DNA from: JANRIG01 sp033765235
GTDB taxonomy: Bacteria; Bacteroidota; Bacteroidia; Cytophagales; UBA9547
Length of the DNA: 64,000 bases
Assembly (NCBI GenBank): GCA_033765235.1
Contig: JANRIG010000009.1
Coordinates: 248,001-312,000 of the forward strand
Direction of reading: 5' to 3'
Shown here: in pieces, positions 18,564 to 27,668 of the stretch
Layout of the letters: each line of letters begins with the position of its first letter
Position numbering within the stretch: position 1 is the first letter of the stretch
Notes under the pieces: model-generated
The model's database searches: none
Told to the model about the DNA's origin: nothing
The model's input: only the letters and a program-made list of their open reading frames with translations
Program-made: the position numbers and the translations under genes

Positions 18564-19394
18564 ATGAAAAAAACCGTAGTTATCACAGGTGCCAGCAGTG
18601 GTATAGGCAAAATAACTGCACAATATTTCCTTGAAAAAGGTTGGAATGTGGCAGCTACCATGCGAAATCCACAAAATGAAAAAGAACTCAAGGAAAGCGA
18701 CACTCTAAAACTCATAAAGTTGGATGTAGAAAATACTGACACCATACAAAGTGCTGTAAATGAAACAATTAAAAACTTTGGCAAAATAGATGTGTGGGTA
18801 AACAATGCAGGCTACGGAGCCAAAGGACCTACTGAGGCAGGCACTCGCGCACAAATACAAAGACAGTATGATGTTAATTTTTTTGGTGTGATAGATTGTA
18901 TCAAAGCTATAGTGCCACATTTTAGAGTTAACAAATCCGGGGTCATTATTAATATATCTTCTATCGGAGGGCTTCTCACAATACCTATGTATGCAGTGTA
19001 CAACTCGTCAAAATTTGCGGTAGAAGGATTGACCGAAGGATTATATTATGAATTGGGAATATTTGGCATAAAAGTAAAATTAGTAGAGCCGGGAGGCATT
19101 AAGACAGACTTTCAAGGGCGCTCCGAAGACACTTGGGGCATAGAAAAGTTTCCGGAATATGCTGCATTTGTAAGCAATCTTGATAGCAAGTATCATTCAG
19201 AAGCATTCAGAAAAAATCTTGGCAACCCCATAGATGTAGCCAAAACTATTTACTCAGCTGCTACAGACGGTACTGACAGGCTCAGATATTTGGTAGGCAA
19301 AGATGCCAAACAGTTTTGGTTTATACGCCGATGGTTTGGATACAAAGTACAAATGTCTATTCTCAAAAAATATTTAGGCATCAAGTCATTATAA
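18564..19394 (+). CDS. Short-chain dehydrogenase/reductase (SDR)
   Basis: Classical SDR oxidoreductase, 276 residues. The cofactor motif TGASSGIG occupies residues 8-15, NNAG follows at about residue 81, the catalytic serine lies in INISSIGG, and Tyr146/Lys150 form the YxxxK pair in YNSSKFA. The C-terminal half (LVEPGGIKTDF) resembles the retinol-dehydrogenase-like SDRs common in bacteria. Substrate unknown. The RlmL-like methyltransferase begins four bases after the stop, so these genes and the following 40-codon gene form a probable operon. Confidence 0.92.
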   Translation: MKKTVVITGASSGIGKITAQYFLEKGWNVAATMRNPQNEKELKESDTLKLIKLDVENTDTIQSAVNETIKNFGKIDVWVNNAGYGAKGPTEAGTRAQIQRQYDVNFFGVIDCIKAIVPHFRVNKSGVIINISSIGGLLTIPMYAVYNSSKFAVEGLTEGLYYELGIFGIKVKLVEPGGIKTDFQGRSEDTWGIEKFPEYAAFVSNLDSKYHSEAFRKNLGNPIDVAKTIYSAATDGTDRLRYLVGKDAKQFWFIRRWFGYKVQMSILKKYLGIKSL

Positions 19395-19398
19395 TTCA

Positions 19399-20601
19399 TT
19401 GACAGACATCACATATTCTGCACTTTTTGAGTATGAGTCACCAATAGTAGTGACTTGTGCTCCACGCAATGCTACCTATTTGCTCGATGAAATAAATGCA
19501 CTCAAAATGCCAATCAAAGGCACCGAACTTTTGAATGTGCAAACCTTTGGCACACTTAAAGATTGTATATCACTCAATATGCACCTGAGCACAGCTCACA
19601 GAGTACTCTTTGAGTTGCAAGCAGCTAAGGCATTTGACTTAGAGCAGGTATATGCTGTGATAAATAAAATACATTGGGAAAAAATAATTCCCGCTGACGG
19701 GTATTTTAGCATAGACTCTGTCACAGACAGTACTGAAGTGCGTGACTCAAGATTTTTGAACCTTAAAATAAAAGATGCCATTGCAGACAGGTTCATCAAT
19801 ATTTTGAATCGCCGACCCGACTCAGGACCTGACGACTCAAAAACGGTGCTATTCATATATTGGAAAAACCATGACCTCAAAATATACTTAGATACATCAG
19901 GGGTAAGTATTGCTAAGCATGGCTATCGCACAAGCCCCTACAAAGCCCCCTTACAAGAGGCACTGGCACACTGTATCATCAAAGCTACCGACTGGGATAT
20001 GAATAGCACACTTATTTTGCCTATGTGCGGAAGTGGCACACTTGCCATAGAAGCTGCACTGTTGGCTATGCAAAAACCCCCCGGATTGTTTAGCGAAAAC
20101 TTTGCTTTTATGCATATATTGGGGTATGATAATATATGGTGGCAAGACCTAAAAAAGGAAGTTTTGCGTAAAATAAATTATAAAATTAATGCCCGTATTA
20201 TAGCCTCTGACATAGACCCCAATGCAATAAAATATGCTAAAATAAATGCACGAAATGCAGGTGTAAACGCTCTTATATATTTTCAGACATGCGATATAGC
20301 AGATACGCAAGTACCAGCTTCAAATAATGGAATAGTAATCATAAACCCGCCTTATGGGGAGCGCATGGGTGATGAGGATGCCGAACTGTCAGACTTGTAC
20401 CAAAAAATTGGAAACTTTTTAAAACAAAAATGTGCAGGATACACCGCTTATGTATTCACCGGCAATGTGGAAATGGCAAAAAAAATAGGGCTTAAAGCTA
20501 CTCGCAGAATAGAATTTTATAATGGCAAAATAGATTGTAGGTTGCTGAAATATGAAATGTATAGTGGCACAAAACGTATATTTGAAAATACATCGGAATG
20601 A
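19399..20601 (+). CDS. RlmL-type THUMP-domain rRNA methyltransferase
   Basis: SAM-dependent RNA guanine-N2 methyltransferase of the RlmL N-terminal-half type, 400 residues. Residues ~10-165 form a ferredoxin-like plus THUMP RNA-binding region (KIKDAIADRFINI, YLDTSGVSIAKHGYRT). This is followed by the catalytic Rossmann domain with PMCGSGTLAIEAAL (motif I) and IINPPYGERMGD (motif IV, NPPY). The E. coli counterpart modifies 23S rRNA G2445; the same target is inferred here. The start is TTG at 19399, four bases after the SDR stop. Its TGA overlaps the ATG of the next small gene by one base pair step (ATGA). Confidence 0.88.
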   Translation: MTDITYSALFEYESPIVVTCAPRNATYLLDEINALKMPIKGTELLNVQTFGTLKDCISLNMHLSTAHRVLFELQAAKAFDLEQVYAVINKIHWEKIIPADGYFSIDSVTDSTEVRDSRFLNLKIKDAIADRFINILNRRPDSGPDDSKTVLFIYWKNHDLKIYLDTSGVSIAKHGYRTSPYKAPLQEALAHCIIKATDWDMNSTLILPMCGSGTLAIEAALLAMQKPPGLFSENFAFMHILGYDNIWWQDLKKEVLRKINYKINARIIASDIDPNAIKYAKINARNAGVNALIYFQTCDIADTQVPASNNGIVIINPPYGERMGDEDAELSDLYQKIGNFLKQKCAGYTAYVFTGNVEMAKKIGLKATRRIEFYNGKIDCRLLKYEMYSGTKRIFENTSE

Positions 20602-20720
20602 AAAAGAAAATATTTATCATTGTCAGTATTATATTTTTTATAATCATTGGGGTGGTGGTGTATGACATGGCCTCTAAAACTACTGCTCCTTGGCAGAATT
20701 ACAAAAAAAACAAGAAGTAG
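20598..20720 (+). CDS. Small single-span membrane protein (40 residues)
   Basis: A 40-codon frame starting ATG at 20598 inside the methyltransferase stop (ATGA overlap) and ending TAG at 20718-20720. The product has a lysine cap (MKKK), one strongly hydrophobic span (about residues 5-22, IFIIVSIIFFIIIGVVVY), and a polar tail DMASKTTAPWQNYKKNKK. Lysines at both ends and a single span suggest an inner-membrane miniprotein. The ATGA junction, the protein-like layout and the resemblance (from memory) to short Bacteroidota membrane peptides with a Y-D-M-x-x-x-T-T motif after the span support a real gene. Function unknown. It ends four bases before the convergent rnc stop. Confidence 0.68.
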   Translation: MKKKIFIIVSIIFFIIIGVVVYDMASKTTAPWQNYKKNKK

Positions 20721-20724
20721 CATG

Positions 20725-21465
20725 TCAAATTTTAAGCATTTGAATAGCTCTTCTGGCAGCATCCTGTTCTGCTTTTTTTTTGCTGCCTCCCTTACCCGCA
20801 GATAGTACCTCATCACCCGTACTCACTTGTGCTGTAAACTCTTTGTGATTTTTGTAGTCTTTTTCCTCTATTATCTCAAACTTGATCTTTTTATTCTGTG
20901 ATTGACCCCAGTTAAGCAGCTTACTTTTATAGTTTTCGTCTTTTTCTATCACACCCGCTATATCTATATTGTTTTCGAGTAACTTATGGAGGATAAATTT
21001 TTTACAAAATATAAATCCAAAGTCTAAATATACCGACCCAATGAATGCCTCCAATGCATCGCCGTACATAGACTTGTGGCTATATGAGTTCTTGTTTCTG
21101 TTGTTGTATTCTATAAGTTTGTCAATCCCTATTTTTTTAGCAAGTATATTGAGCGACTCCCCATTTACCAACCTTGACCTTATTTCTGTCAAAAATCCTT
21201 CGTCTTTGTAGGGGAATTTTTTAAATAAATATTCTGCAATCACTGCACTCAATATGGCATCGCCCAGATACTCGAGCCTTTCGTTACTTTGTGCTATGGC
21301 CACTTCAGGGGTGTGCTTGGTGAGTGAGGCATGCTTAAATGCCAAATCGTACAGATAAATATTTTTGGGGTTTTTGCCTGTTAATGTTTTTACAAAATTT
21401 TTTACACTATCCTTTCTTTTTTTCTTCTTTGAAAAATTATCTAAAAGGGATGTTAAAAAATTCAC
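20725..21465 (-). CDS. rnc: Ribonuclease III
   Basis: Double-strand-specific endoribonuclease for rRNA and mRNA processing. The 246 residues contain the catalytic RNase III domain with the signature ERLEYLGDAILSAVIAEYLF and the second acidic cluster GDALEAFIGSVYLDFG. A C-terminal dsRNA-binding domain follows (KSKLLNWGQSQNKKIKFEI ... GGSKKKAEQDAARRAIQML). The start is GTG at 21463-21465, 12 bases after fabF. The order acpP-fabF-rnc is typical for Bacteroidota. No essential residue appears missing. Confidence 0.97.
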   Translation of the reverse strand: MNFLTSLLDNFSKKKKRKDSVKNFVKTLTGKNPKNIYLYDLAFKHASLTKHTPEVAIAQSNERLEYLGDAILSAVIAEYLFKKFPYKDEGFLTEIRSRLVNGESLNILAKKIGIDKLIEYNNRNKNSYSHKSMYGDALEAFIGSVYLDFGFIFCKKFILHKLLENNIDIAGVIEKDENYKSKLLNWGQSQNKKIKFEIIEEKDYKNHKEFTAQVSTGDEVLSAGKGGSKKKAEQDAARRAIQMLKI

Positions 21466-21477
21466 ATTGTATATTAG

Positions 21478-22728
21478 TTATATTTTTTTGAATATCACTG
21501 TAGTATTATGACCTCCAAAGCCAAACACATTGCTTAGTGCAAAGTTAATAGTGCGCTTTTGGGGTTTGTTTAATGTTAGGTTTAGCTTTGGATCTATTGC
21601 CTCATCCGGAGTAGTATGATTTATAGTAGGAGGTACAATTTGGTGTTTGATAGCAAGTATACAAGCTATTGCCTCAATAGCTCCTGCAGCACCTAACAAA
21701 TGCCCGGTCATAGATTTGGTAGAGCTGATATTGAGTTTGTAGGTGTGTTCGCCAAATACTTTTTGCACTGCTGCTATCTCCGCTCCATCACCCAAGGGTG
21801 TAGATGTACCATGTGTATTAATATAGTCTATATCTGTGGGTGCTGTATTATTATCTTCAAGTGCTGCTCTTATAGCCATCATAGCTCCCAAGCCTTCGGG
21901 GTGTGGGGCAGTGATATGGTATGCATCACCACTCATACCTCCTCCTACTACCTCTGCGTATATCTTAGCGCCTCTTTTCATGGCATGTTCATACTCTTCA
22001 AGTACCAATGCACCTGCACCCTCTCCCAATACAAAGCCATCCCTGTTTTTGTCATATGGTCTTGAAGCGGTGGTATATTCATCGTTTCTTTCAGACAAAG
22101 CTTTACAAGCATTGAACCCTCCTATACCTGCCTCTGTAATGGCAGACTCAGCACCTCCGGTCACAAATGCAGTTGCTTTGCCTAACCTTATGAGGTTATA
22201 GGCATCAATAATTGCATTATTACCAGTAGCACAAGCCGATACCACAGCATAATTAGGACCTCTGAAGCCGTACTTCATAGATATATGACCGGCACATATG
22301 TCTATGATCATTTTTGGAATAAAAAATGGATTGAAACGGGGGGTGCCATCGCCTTGATTAAATGTAGTAATCTCTTCTTGAAATATTTTGATACCTCCTA
22401 TGCCTGAGCCAAATATTACCCCTATTTTGTCTTTGTCAATAGTATCAGCATCTAAGCCGGCATCCTTAATAGCTTCGTCTGAAGCCACAATGGCGTAGTG
22501 GGTGAAAGGGTCCATTTTGCGAGCTTCTTTTTTATCAAAATGGTCTTCTGCATTAAAATTTTTTAGCTCACAGGCAAATCGAGTTTTATGTTTTGTAGCA
22601 TCAAACCTTGTGATAAGACCTGCACCTGTAGTGCCGGTGCTCAATCCTGTCCAATATGATATTACATTGTTTCCAATTGGTGTAAGTGCACCAATACCGG
22701 TTACTACTACCCTTTTTAACTGCATCAA
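21478..22728 (-). CDS. fabF: 3-oxoacyl-[acyl-carrier-protein] synthase II
   Basis: Condensing enzyme elongating fatty acyl-ACP with malonyl-ACP. The 416 residues are of standard length, beginning with the KAS-II opening RVVVTGIGALTPIGNN. The active-site cysteine is Cys166 in VSACATGNNA. The two histidines lie in INTHGTSTPLGD and SMTGHLLGAAGAIEA, and the C-terminal GFGGHN loop is present. It lies between acpP (12-base gap) and rnc (12-base gap), with substrate carrier and enzyme in one operon. Confidence 0.98.
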   Translation of the reverse strand: MMQLKRVVVTGIGALTPIGNNVISYWTGLSTGTTGAGLITRFDATKHKTRFACELKNFNAEDHFDKKEARKMDPFTHYAIVASDEAIKDAGLDADTIDKDKIGVIFGSGIGGIKIFQEEITTFNQGDGTPRFNPFFIPKMIIDICAGHISMKYGFRGPNYAVVSACATGNNAIIDAYNLIRLGKATAFVTGGAESAITEAGIGGFNACKALSERNDEYTTASRPYDKNRDGFVLGEGAGALVLEEYEHAMKRGAKIYAEVVGGGMSGDAYHITAPHPEGLGAMMAIRAALEDNNTAPTDIDYINTHGTSTPLGDGAEIAAVQKVFGEHTYKLNISSTKSMTGHLLGAAGAIEAIACILAIKHQIVPPTINHTTPDEAIDPKLNLTLNKPQKRTINFALSNVFGFGGHNTTVIFKKI

Positions 22729-22740
22729 ATAAAAGTATGA

Positions 22741-22977
22741 TTACTTTACATTTTTTTCTAAGTAGGCTATAGCTTGACCTACTGTTGATATTTGCTCTGC
22801 CTGATCGTCAGGTATAGAGGTGTTAAATTCTTTTTCAAATTCCATGATAAGCTCTACGGTATCTAAAGAGTCGGCACCCAAATCATTTGTAAAACTTGCC
22901 TCATCAGTTACTTCCGATTTTTCGACGCCTAATTTGTCAACAATGATATTCCGTACTTTTTCTGCTATTTCTGACAT
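22741..22977 (-). CDS. acpP: Acyl carrier protein
   Basis: Acidic 78-residue carrier protein for fatty acid synthesis. Ser37 in GADSLDTVELIMEFE is the phosphopantetheine attachment site. It is the first gene of the acpP-fabF-rnc operon, and a clear TTG/-7 promoter precedes it at 23006-23036. A phosphopantetheinyl transferase, possibly the one cut off at the left edge of the window, is needed to activate it. Confidence 0.98.
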   Translation of the reverse strand: MSEIAEKVRNIIVDKLGVEKSEVTDEASFTNDLGADSLDTVELIMEFEKEFNTSIPDDQAEQISTVGQAIAYLEKNVK

Positions 22978-23005
22978 TTGTTTAGTATATTTAGTTTTAA
23001 AGGTG

Positions 23006-23036
23006 CAAAGAAAATGGATTTAATTTTTAATATCAA
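23006..23036 (-). promoter_or_regulatory. Promoter of the acpP-fabF-rnc operon
   Basis: On the reverse strand TTG (complement of 23034-23036) is followed after 20 bases by TTTCTTTG (complement of 23006-23013) and then CACC. This is a one-mismatch -7 box at ideal spacing. It ends 28 bases before the acpP ATG. The rest of the divergent spacer up to 23154 is AT-rich and empty. Confidence 0.6.
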
Positions 23037-23154
23037 AAAAATTTTTTCTATTTATTTTCAAAGCACTGCTATGAGCCTTATGTGTACATCTTTTTATTTA
23101 TATGACAGATATTTGCCCTTCTAAAATATATAATACAAAATCATAAGTATAAAT

Positions 23155-23598
23155 ATGCGCGTTAAAAGTAATATTTTTATTTCCATGACCGATGAGGCAG
23201 ATTATGATTTGGCTGTCATAGGAATTAATACATATGCAAAGGAGCATTGCTTGGCGTGGTATATTAACAAAGACATATACATAAACCTGAGTAAGTCTCC
23301 TGACTTGAAAATAAAATTTGGTGCTGATGCATTTTTATTAATTTCAAATTATATTTTTGAAGAAGATTATTATATTGCAAGGCTTATCAAAAATAGGGCA
23401 GTGGAAATTATAAACCATAAAAAACCATATTTATTGCCGGAATTTATGCAATATGATTTTTTGCTAACCTTGGCTGGGCACTACACACCGATATTGGATG
23501 TATTTTTACAAAAATTATCGGTCATGTCGGTGGTGCAGCATGCACAACATTTGCCAACTCACAATATAAAAAATATAGAATATCTAATATTAACTTAA
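23155..23598 (+). CDS. IPExxxVDY family protein
   Basis: A 147-residue protein of the small Bacteroidota IPExxxVDY family, named for a conserved motif near the C-terminus. Here the motif appears as LLPEFMQYDFLL, with Q for V in the central position. The N-terminal part (EADYDLAVIGINTYAKEHCLAWYINK) matches the family's opening. It lies eight bases before pyruvate kinase, the usual position of this family, which suggests a linked but undetermined role. The rest is polar and probably cytoplasmic. Function unknown. Confidence 0.78.
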   Translation: MRVKSNIFISMTDEADYDLAVIGINTYAKEHCLAWYINKDIYINLSKSPDLKIKFGADAFLLISNYIFEEDYYIARLIKNRAVEIINHKKPYLLPEFMQYDFLLTLAGHYTPILDVFLQKLSVMSVVQHAQHLPTHNIKNIEYLILT

Positions 23599-23605
23599 TA
23601 AATAT

Positions 23606-25036
23606 ATGATTATACCATTTAACCGAACTAAAATAATAGCCACCGTAGGTCCTGCCAGCAATACTGAAGACAAACTCTTAGAACTAATAAAAGCAGGAGT
23701 AGATGTATTCAGGCTCAATTTTTCGCATGGAAGCCATGAAGAGCACCTCAAAGTCATACAGCTCATCAGATCTATAAATCAAAAACATGATACTACCATT
23801 AGCATATTACAAGATTTGCAAGGTCCAAAAATCAGAACAGGAGAGGTAGAGAATAATGGAGTAGAAATAGTAAGAGGCAATAAACTCATCATCACCACCG
23901 AAAAAATAGTAGGAAACGCACAAAAAATATACACCTCTTATAAAGCTATGCCCAGAGATGTGAAAAAAGGCGATAAAATATTGATAGACGATGGCAATTT
24001 GGAGCTTTGTGTGATTGATACTACTGGTGAAGAAATAATCACTGAGGTAGTATTTGGCGGATTATTAAAGTCCAAAAAAGGCATTAACCTGCCCAATACC
24101 AAAGTATCGGAGCCATCGCTTACTGAGAAGGACAAAGAAGATTTAATATTTGGACTTCAATACAATTTAGATTGGGTAGCATTGTCATTTGTGCGCTCTT
24201 CTAAAGATATAGATGAAATAAAAAATATTATAAAAAGTCACAATAAAACCACAAGGGTAATAGCCAAGATAGAAAAACCTGAAGCACTTGAAGACATAGA
24301 CAAAATTATAGAAAAAAGTGACGGTCTCATGGTAGCACGAGGCGACCTTGGGGTGGAAATACCTATGGAAGATGTGCCTCTGGCTCAAAAAATGATGATA
24401 AAAAAATGCAATGCAGCCGCAAAGCCCGTGATAGTAGCCACGCAAATGCTGGAAAGCATGATTAAAAACCCTCGCCCTACCAGAGCAGAAGCCGGCGATG
24501 TGGCCAACGCAGTGCTGGACGGTGCAGATACAGTAATGCTTAGCGCAGAGACAGCTTCAGGCAACTTCCCGGTAGAGTCTGTAAGTGCTATGGTAAAAAT
24601 AATAGGTGCCATAGAAAACACAGAAGATATATACTATAAAGAATATGAACTAAACCATGAATCTCCAAATTTTTTGAGAGAGCGATTGATAGCCGGCACT
24701 TGCCGCCTAGCCAAAGATACCAATGCCAAAGCTATCATCAATATTTCAAAGACAGGTTTTGTAGCTTCTATGATATCGAGCCACAGGCCTAAAGCACCCA
24801 TATATACCTTTACTGGAAACAGAGAATTGGTAAATACATTCAACCTGATGTGGGGCATAAGAGCATTTTACATGAATCTTGACTATACATCAACTGACAA
24901 ACTTATTGATGCTGTAAATAGTAAGTTATTAGCGTTAAATTTAATAAAAAAAGGCGACCTGGTCATAAATACAGCCAGCATGCCCATAGACGGACAATTT
25001 CGCACTAACATGATGAAAATGAGCATCATAGAATAG
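23606..25036 (+). CDS. pyk: Pyruvate kinase
   Basis: Last step of glycolysis, phosphoenolpyruvate plus ADP to pyruvate plus ATP. The 476 residues include KIIATVGPASNTEDKL, VFRLNFSHGSHEEH, LQDLQGPKIRTGE, and the catalytic signature region VIAKIEKPEALEDIDKI followed by GLMVARGDLGVEIP. ATQMLESMIKNPRPTRAEAGDVANAVLDGADTVMLSAETA completes the active site in two adjoining parts. It sits in a compact run: IPExxxVDY (eight bases upstream) and a secreted glycosidase-like gene (17 bases downstream). Confidence 0.98.
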   Translation: MIIPFNRTKIIATVGPASNTEDKLLELIKAGVDVFRLNFSHGSHEEHLKVIQLIRSINQKHDTTISILQDLQGPKIRTGEVENNGVEIVRGNKLIITTEKIVGNAQKIYTSYKAMPRDVKKGDKILIDDGNLELCVIDTTGEEIITEVVFGGLLKSKKGINLPNTKVSEPSLTEKDKEDLIFGLQYNLDWVALSFVRSSKDIDEIKNIIKSHNKTTRVIAKIEKPEALEDIDKIIEKSDGLMVARGDLGVEIPMEDVPLAQKMMIKKCNAAAKPVIVATQMLESMIKNPRPTRAEAGDVANAVLDGADTVMLSAETASGNFPVESVSAMVKIIGAIENTEDIYYKEYELNHESPNFLRERLIAGTCRLAKDTNAKAIINISKTGFVASMISSHRPKAPIYTFTGNRELVNTFNLMWGIRAFYMNLDYTSTDKLIDAVNSKLLALNLIKKGDLVINTASMPIDGQFRTNMMKMSIIE

Positions 25037-25052
25037 ATGTTATATATTTTTT

Positions 25053-26750
25053 ATGAAAAGAATAATATTTGTGTTTTTCATCATAAATGCAGCATATGCT
25101 TTATGCCGGACAGTAAGTATAAACACCAATCTTGACAGCCTATGCGGTGTAAAAATAAACAGAGATGTTAATGGCAAATTATTGCCCCGTTATTATCCTG
25201 AGCAAATAGGCAAATCATACGCACATGTATTAAAGCTCACCTCAGAATTTATAAAAAATGGGGTACCATTGGAAGATGCTACGGGCAAAAAAATGTATTA
25301 TGCCACATGTTGCTTTCAAGGACCTCACATGACAAAGTCTACCGAAATAGTACAAGGCAAATCCATTAGCAAACTGAGCCCTAACCAACAAAAAACAGGC
25401 ATAGTTGCAGAAGGGTGGATGCATAATCCGGCGTGTGTATTTGCAGGACTTACACAAAGTTTAGCTCTAGATTATTATCCCTATTCGGGAGACTCTGCAT
25501 ATGTACAACTTGTAGGGCAAATGCTTGATTACCAACTCAAATACGGCACTACACCATCATCTTACAAATGGGCAGAAGTGCCTTATGCAAGCAGCAATCC
25601 ATTTGATTCATTGTATTACGGGGCTACTAAATGGGAAAACGAGGCTATGCGTGGCGATGGTATGCATGGGATAGAGCCTGATAAGGTAGGTGAGCTTGGG
25701 TATGCATACTTAAAATATTATGAACTTACATTGCAAAAAAAATATCTTGATGCAGCACTGTCTTGTGCCGATGCACTTGTAGCAAATATAAATAAAGATG
25801 TATTGCCAAATGACAGTCCTTTTATAACTACACAGACCAAAAATTCACCTTGGCCGTTTCGAGTAAATGCTCGTAATGGAATAGTATTAAGCACCTACTG
25901 TGCGCATGTGATAGAGCCTATAAAATTGCTTGATGAAGCACTTAGAATAAAGGCAAATATTACGCTCGACACATCGAGGATAAGGAAATATACACTGGCC
26001 AGAAAAATTGCATGGGTCTGGCTGTTTTCAAGAAATGGCCCCATGAAAACCTATGTATGGAATGCATACTTTGAAGACATACCTAACGATGAAGGCCAAG
26101 CCAATCGTAATCAGGTGAGCCCCATGGAAACTGCCAGATATTTGCTCAAAAACCCCGAAATGGACCGTAACATAGACATAGATGTGCCTGCATTGATATA
26201 TTATGTGAAAAGTGCCTTTGGGTCGCAAGATATTGATGCCATCAATGAACAAACATGGTGCTACGAACCTATGGCGAGCCACAGTGCCAGATATGCCTCG
26301 GTATGTGCAATGATGTATGAACGCACACAAAACCCATGGTACAAAGAGCAAGCACTGCGCCACTTCAACTATGCTACATACATGGTAATGCCCAATGGAG
26401 TAGCATGGGTAGGGCACACATGGCCCGGCAGCTGGTGGAGCGATGGATATGGCGACTATATAAAGCACTATTTTGATGGCATGGCAGCTATTCCAGAGTT
26501 TGCCCCCGAAGGCGAAGACCATATCCTGAAAAGTACCTCAGTGGTGCAAAAGGTGTATTATACTCAAAATAAGATATATTTCAAGACCTATGACATCAAA
26601 GGGAAAGTAATACTGAAACTTACCTCAAAGCCAAAATCTGTGACTGTAAACCAAAAAGCTGTCAATAGTATTGTATGGCAGCAGACATCATCGGGAGGTA
26701 TACTGAGACTTCAATATGCGGGAGGTCAGGAAATTACTATATTGAAATAG
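25053..26750 (+). CDS. Secreted six-hairpin glycosidase-like protein, family not recognised
   Basis: A 565-residue exported protein with an N-terminal signal peptide (KRIIFVFFIINAAYALC). The body (about residues 110-480) has alternating helices with conserved W, Y and E/D positions (PYSGDSAYVQLVGQMLDYQL, ENEAMRGDGMHGIEPDKVGE, YASVCAMMYERTQNPWYKEQ). This is the look of an alpha/alpha six-barrel such as polysaccharide lyases, epimerases and unsaturated glycosidases. The last ~60 residues look like a beta-sandwich ending. I cannot name a GH/PL family or catalytic residue. It follows pyruvate kinase by 17 bases, an unusual partner for a secreted carbohydrate enzyme, and ends two bases from the convergent murQ stop. 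Confidence 0.6.
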   Translation: MKRIIFVFFIINAAYALCRTVSINTNLDSLCGVKINRDVNGKLLPRYYPEQIGKSYAHVLKLTSEFIKNGVPLEDATGKKMYYATCCFQGPHMTKSTEIVQGKSISKLSPNQQKTGIVAEGWMHNPACVFAGLTQSLALDYYPYSGDSAYVQLVGQMLDYQLKYGTTPSSYKWAEVPYASSNPFDSLYYGATKWENEAMRGDGMHGIEPDKVGELGYAYLKYYELTLQKKYLDAALSCADALVANINKDVLPNDSPFITTQTKNSPWPFRVNARNGIVLSTYCAHVIEPIKLLDEALRIKANITLDTSRIRKYTLARKIAWVWLFSRNGPMKTYVWNAYFEDIPNDEGQANRNQVSPMETARYLLKNPEMDRNIDIDVPALIYYVKSAFGSQDIDAINEQTWCYEPMASHSARYASVCAMMYERTQNPWYKEQALRHFNYATYMVMPNGVAWVGHTWPGSWWSDGYGDYIKHYFDGMAAIPEFAPEGEDHILKSTSVVQKVYYTQNKIYFKTYDIKGKVILKLTSKPKSVTVNQKAVNSIVWQQTSSGGILRLQYAGGQEITILK

Positions 26751-26752
26751 GT

Positions 26753-27556
26753 TTATTTTGAAAGACTTTCTAAAGCTTTTCTTACGCTGCCATGCTCTTT
26801 GAGCAATGCTTCTGCAACTTGGTGCCCTACATTACTTTCTTCCATAATCATAGAAATACCTCTTTGTACTAATTTATGATTAGAAAGTTGCATATCCACC
26901 ATTTTATTGCCTTTTATCTTGCCCAACTTTATCATCACTGTGGTAGTGAGCATGTTAAGCACCAGTTTTTGTGCAGTGCCCGCTTTCATACGTGTACTCC
27001 CTCTCACTATCTCAGGCCCTGTCACTACCTCTATAGGGTACTTAGCTATACTGCTTACAGGTGCGCCCGGATTGCAACAAATACTGCCTGTCACTATTCC
27101 GTTTTCATTGCATTTTTGTAGCCCACCCAATACATAAGGAGTTTTGCCGGAGGCTGCAATACCTACCACCACATCAGCGTTTGTTATATGATATTCTAAT
27201 AAGTCTTTCCAGGCTAGGGTAATATCATCTTCTGCAAACTCTACAGCTTTGCGGATGGCTCCATCTCCTCCGGCTATGAGACCTACTACCATATCATGAG
27301 GCACTCCATAAGTAGGAGGGCACTCGGAGGCATCTACTATGCCCAGTCTGCCGCTCGTACCGGCACCTATGTAAAATAACCTACCTCCCTCTAATAGTTT
27401 ATGAATAATGACTTGCGCCAATTTTTCTATTTGTGGAATAGCCTCGCGCACTGCTTGGGGCACTTTATGGTCTTCCTCATTGATACTGAATAATATTTCA
27501 GAAACAGATAATGCTTCCAAATTTTGTATTGTGCCTCCTGTCTCTGTCACATTCAT
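26753..27556 (-). CDS. murQ: N-acetylmuramic acid 6-phosphate etherase
   Basis: SIS-domain etherase that splits MurNAc-6-phosphate into GlcNAc-6-phosphate and lactate during cell-wall recycling. Family signatures are GGRLFYIGAGTSGRLGIVDASECPPTYG, VVGLIAGGDGAIRKAVE, VVGIAASGKTPYV and GSTRMKAGTAQKLVLNML. I place the start at the ATG at 27554-27556 (267 residues). The frame extends to 27640, but the extra 28 residues are hydrophobic and have no family counterpart. The C-terminus is about 30 residues shorter than E. coli MurQ. No MurNAc transporter, AnmK or kinase is adjacent. Confidence 0.94.
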   Translation of the reverse strand: MNVTETGGTIQNLEALSVSEILFSINEEDHKVPQAVREAIPQIEKLAQVIIHKLLEGGRLFYIGAGTSGRLGIVDASECPPTYGVPHDMVVGLIAGGDGAIRKAVEFAEDDITLAWKDLLEYHITNADVVVGIAASGKTPYVLGGLQKCNENGIVTGSICCNPGAPVSSIAKYPIEVVTGPEIVRGSTRMKAGTAQKLVLNMLTTTVMIKLGKIKGNKMVDMQLSNHKLVQRGISMIMEESNVGHQVAEALLKEHGSVRKALESLSK

Positions 27557-27668
27557 AAGATAAAGTATTATATTTTGTGTGAAATTAGTGAAAAGGTATG
27601 TAATATGTATTATTTTTACATAATTTATCAAGTTTTTCAATTAAATAATACTATAAAAGACATATAGG

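Noticed and set aside
26028..26522. 164-residue reverse-strand frame inside the six-hairpin-like gene
   Set aside because: Cysteine- and histidine-rich antisense composition without family resemblance, while the forward frame has a signal peptide and protein-like composition.
27557..27640. 28-residue N-terminal extension of MurQ
   Set aside because: Hydrophobic and without counterpart in the family; the internal ATG at 27556 gives the expected start.
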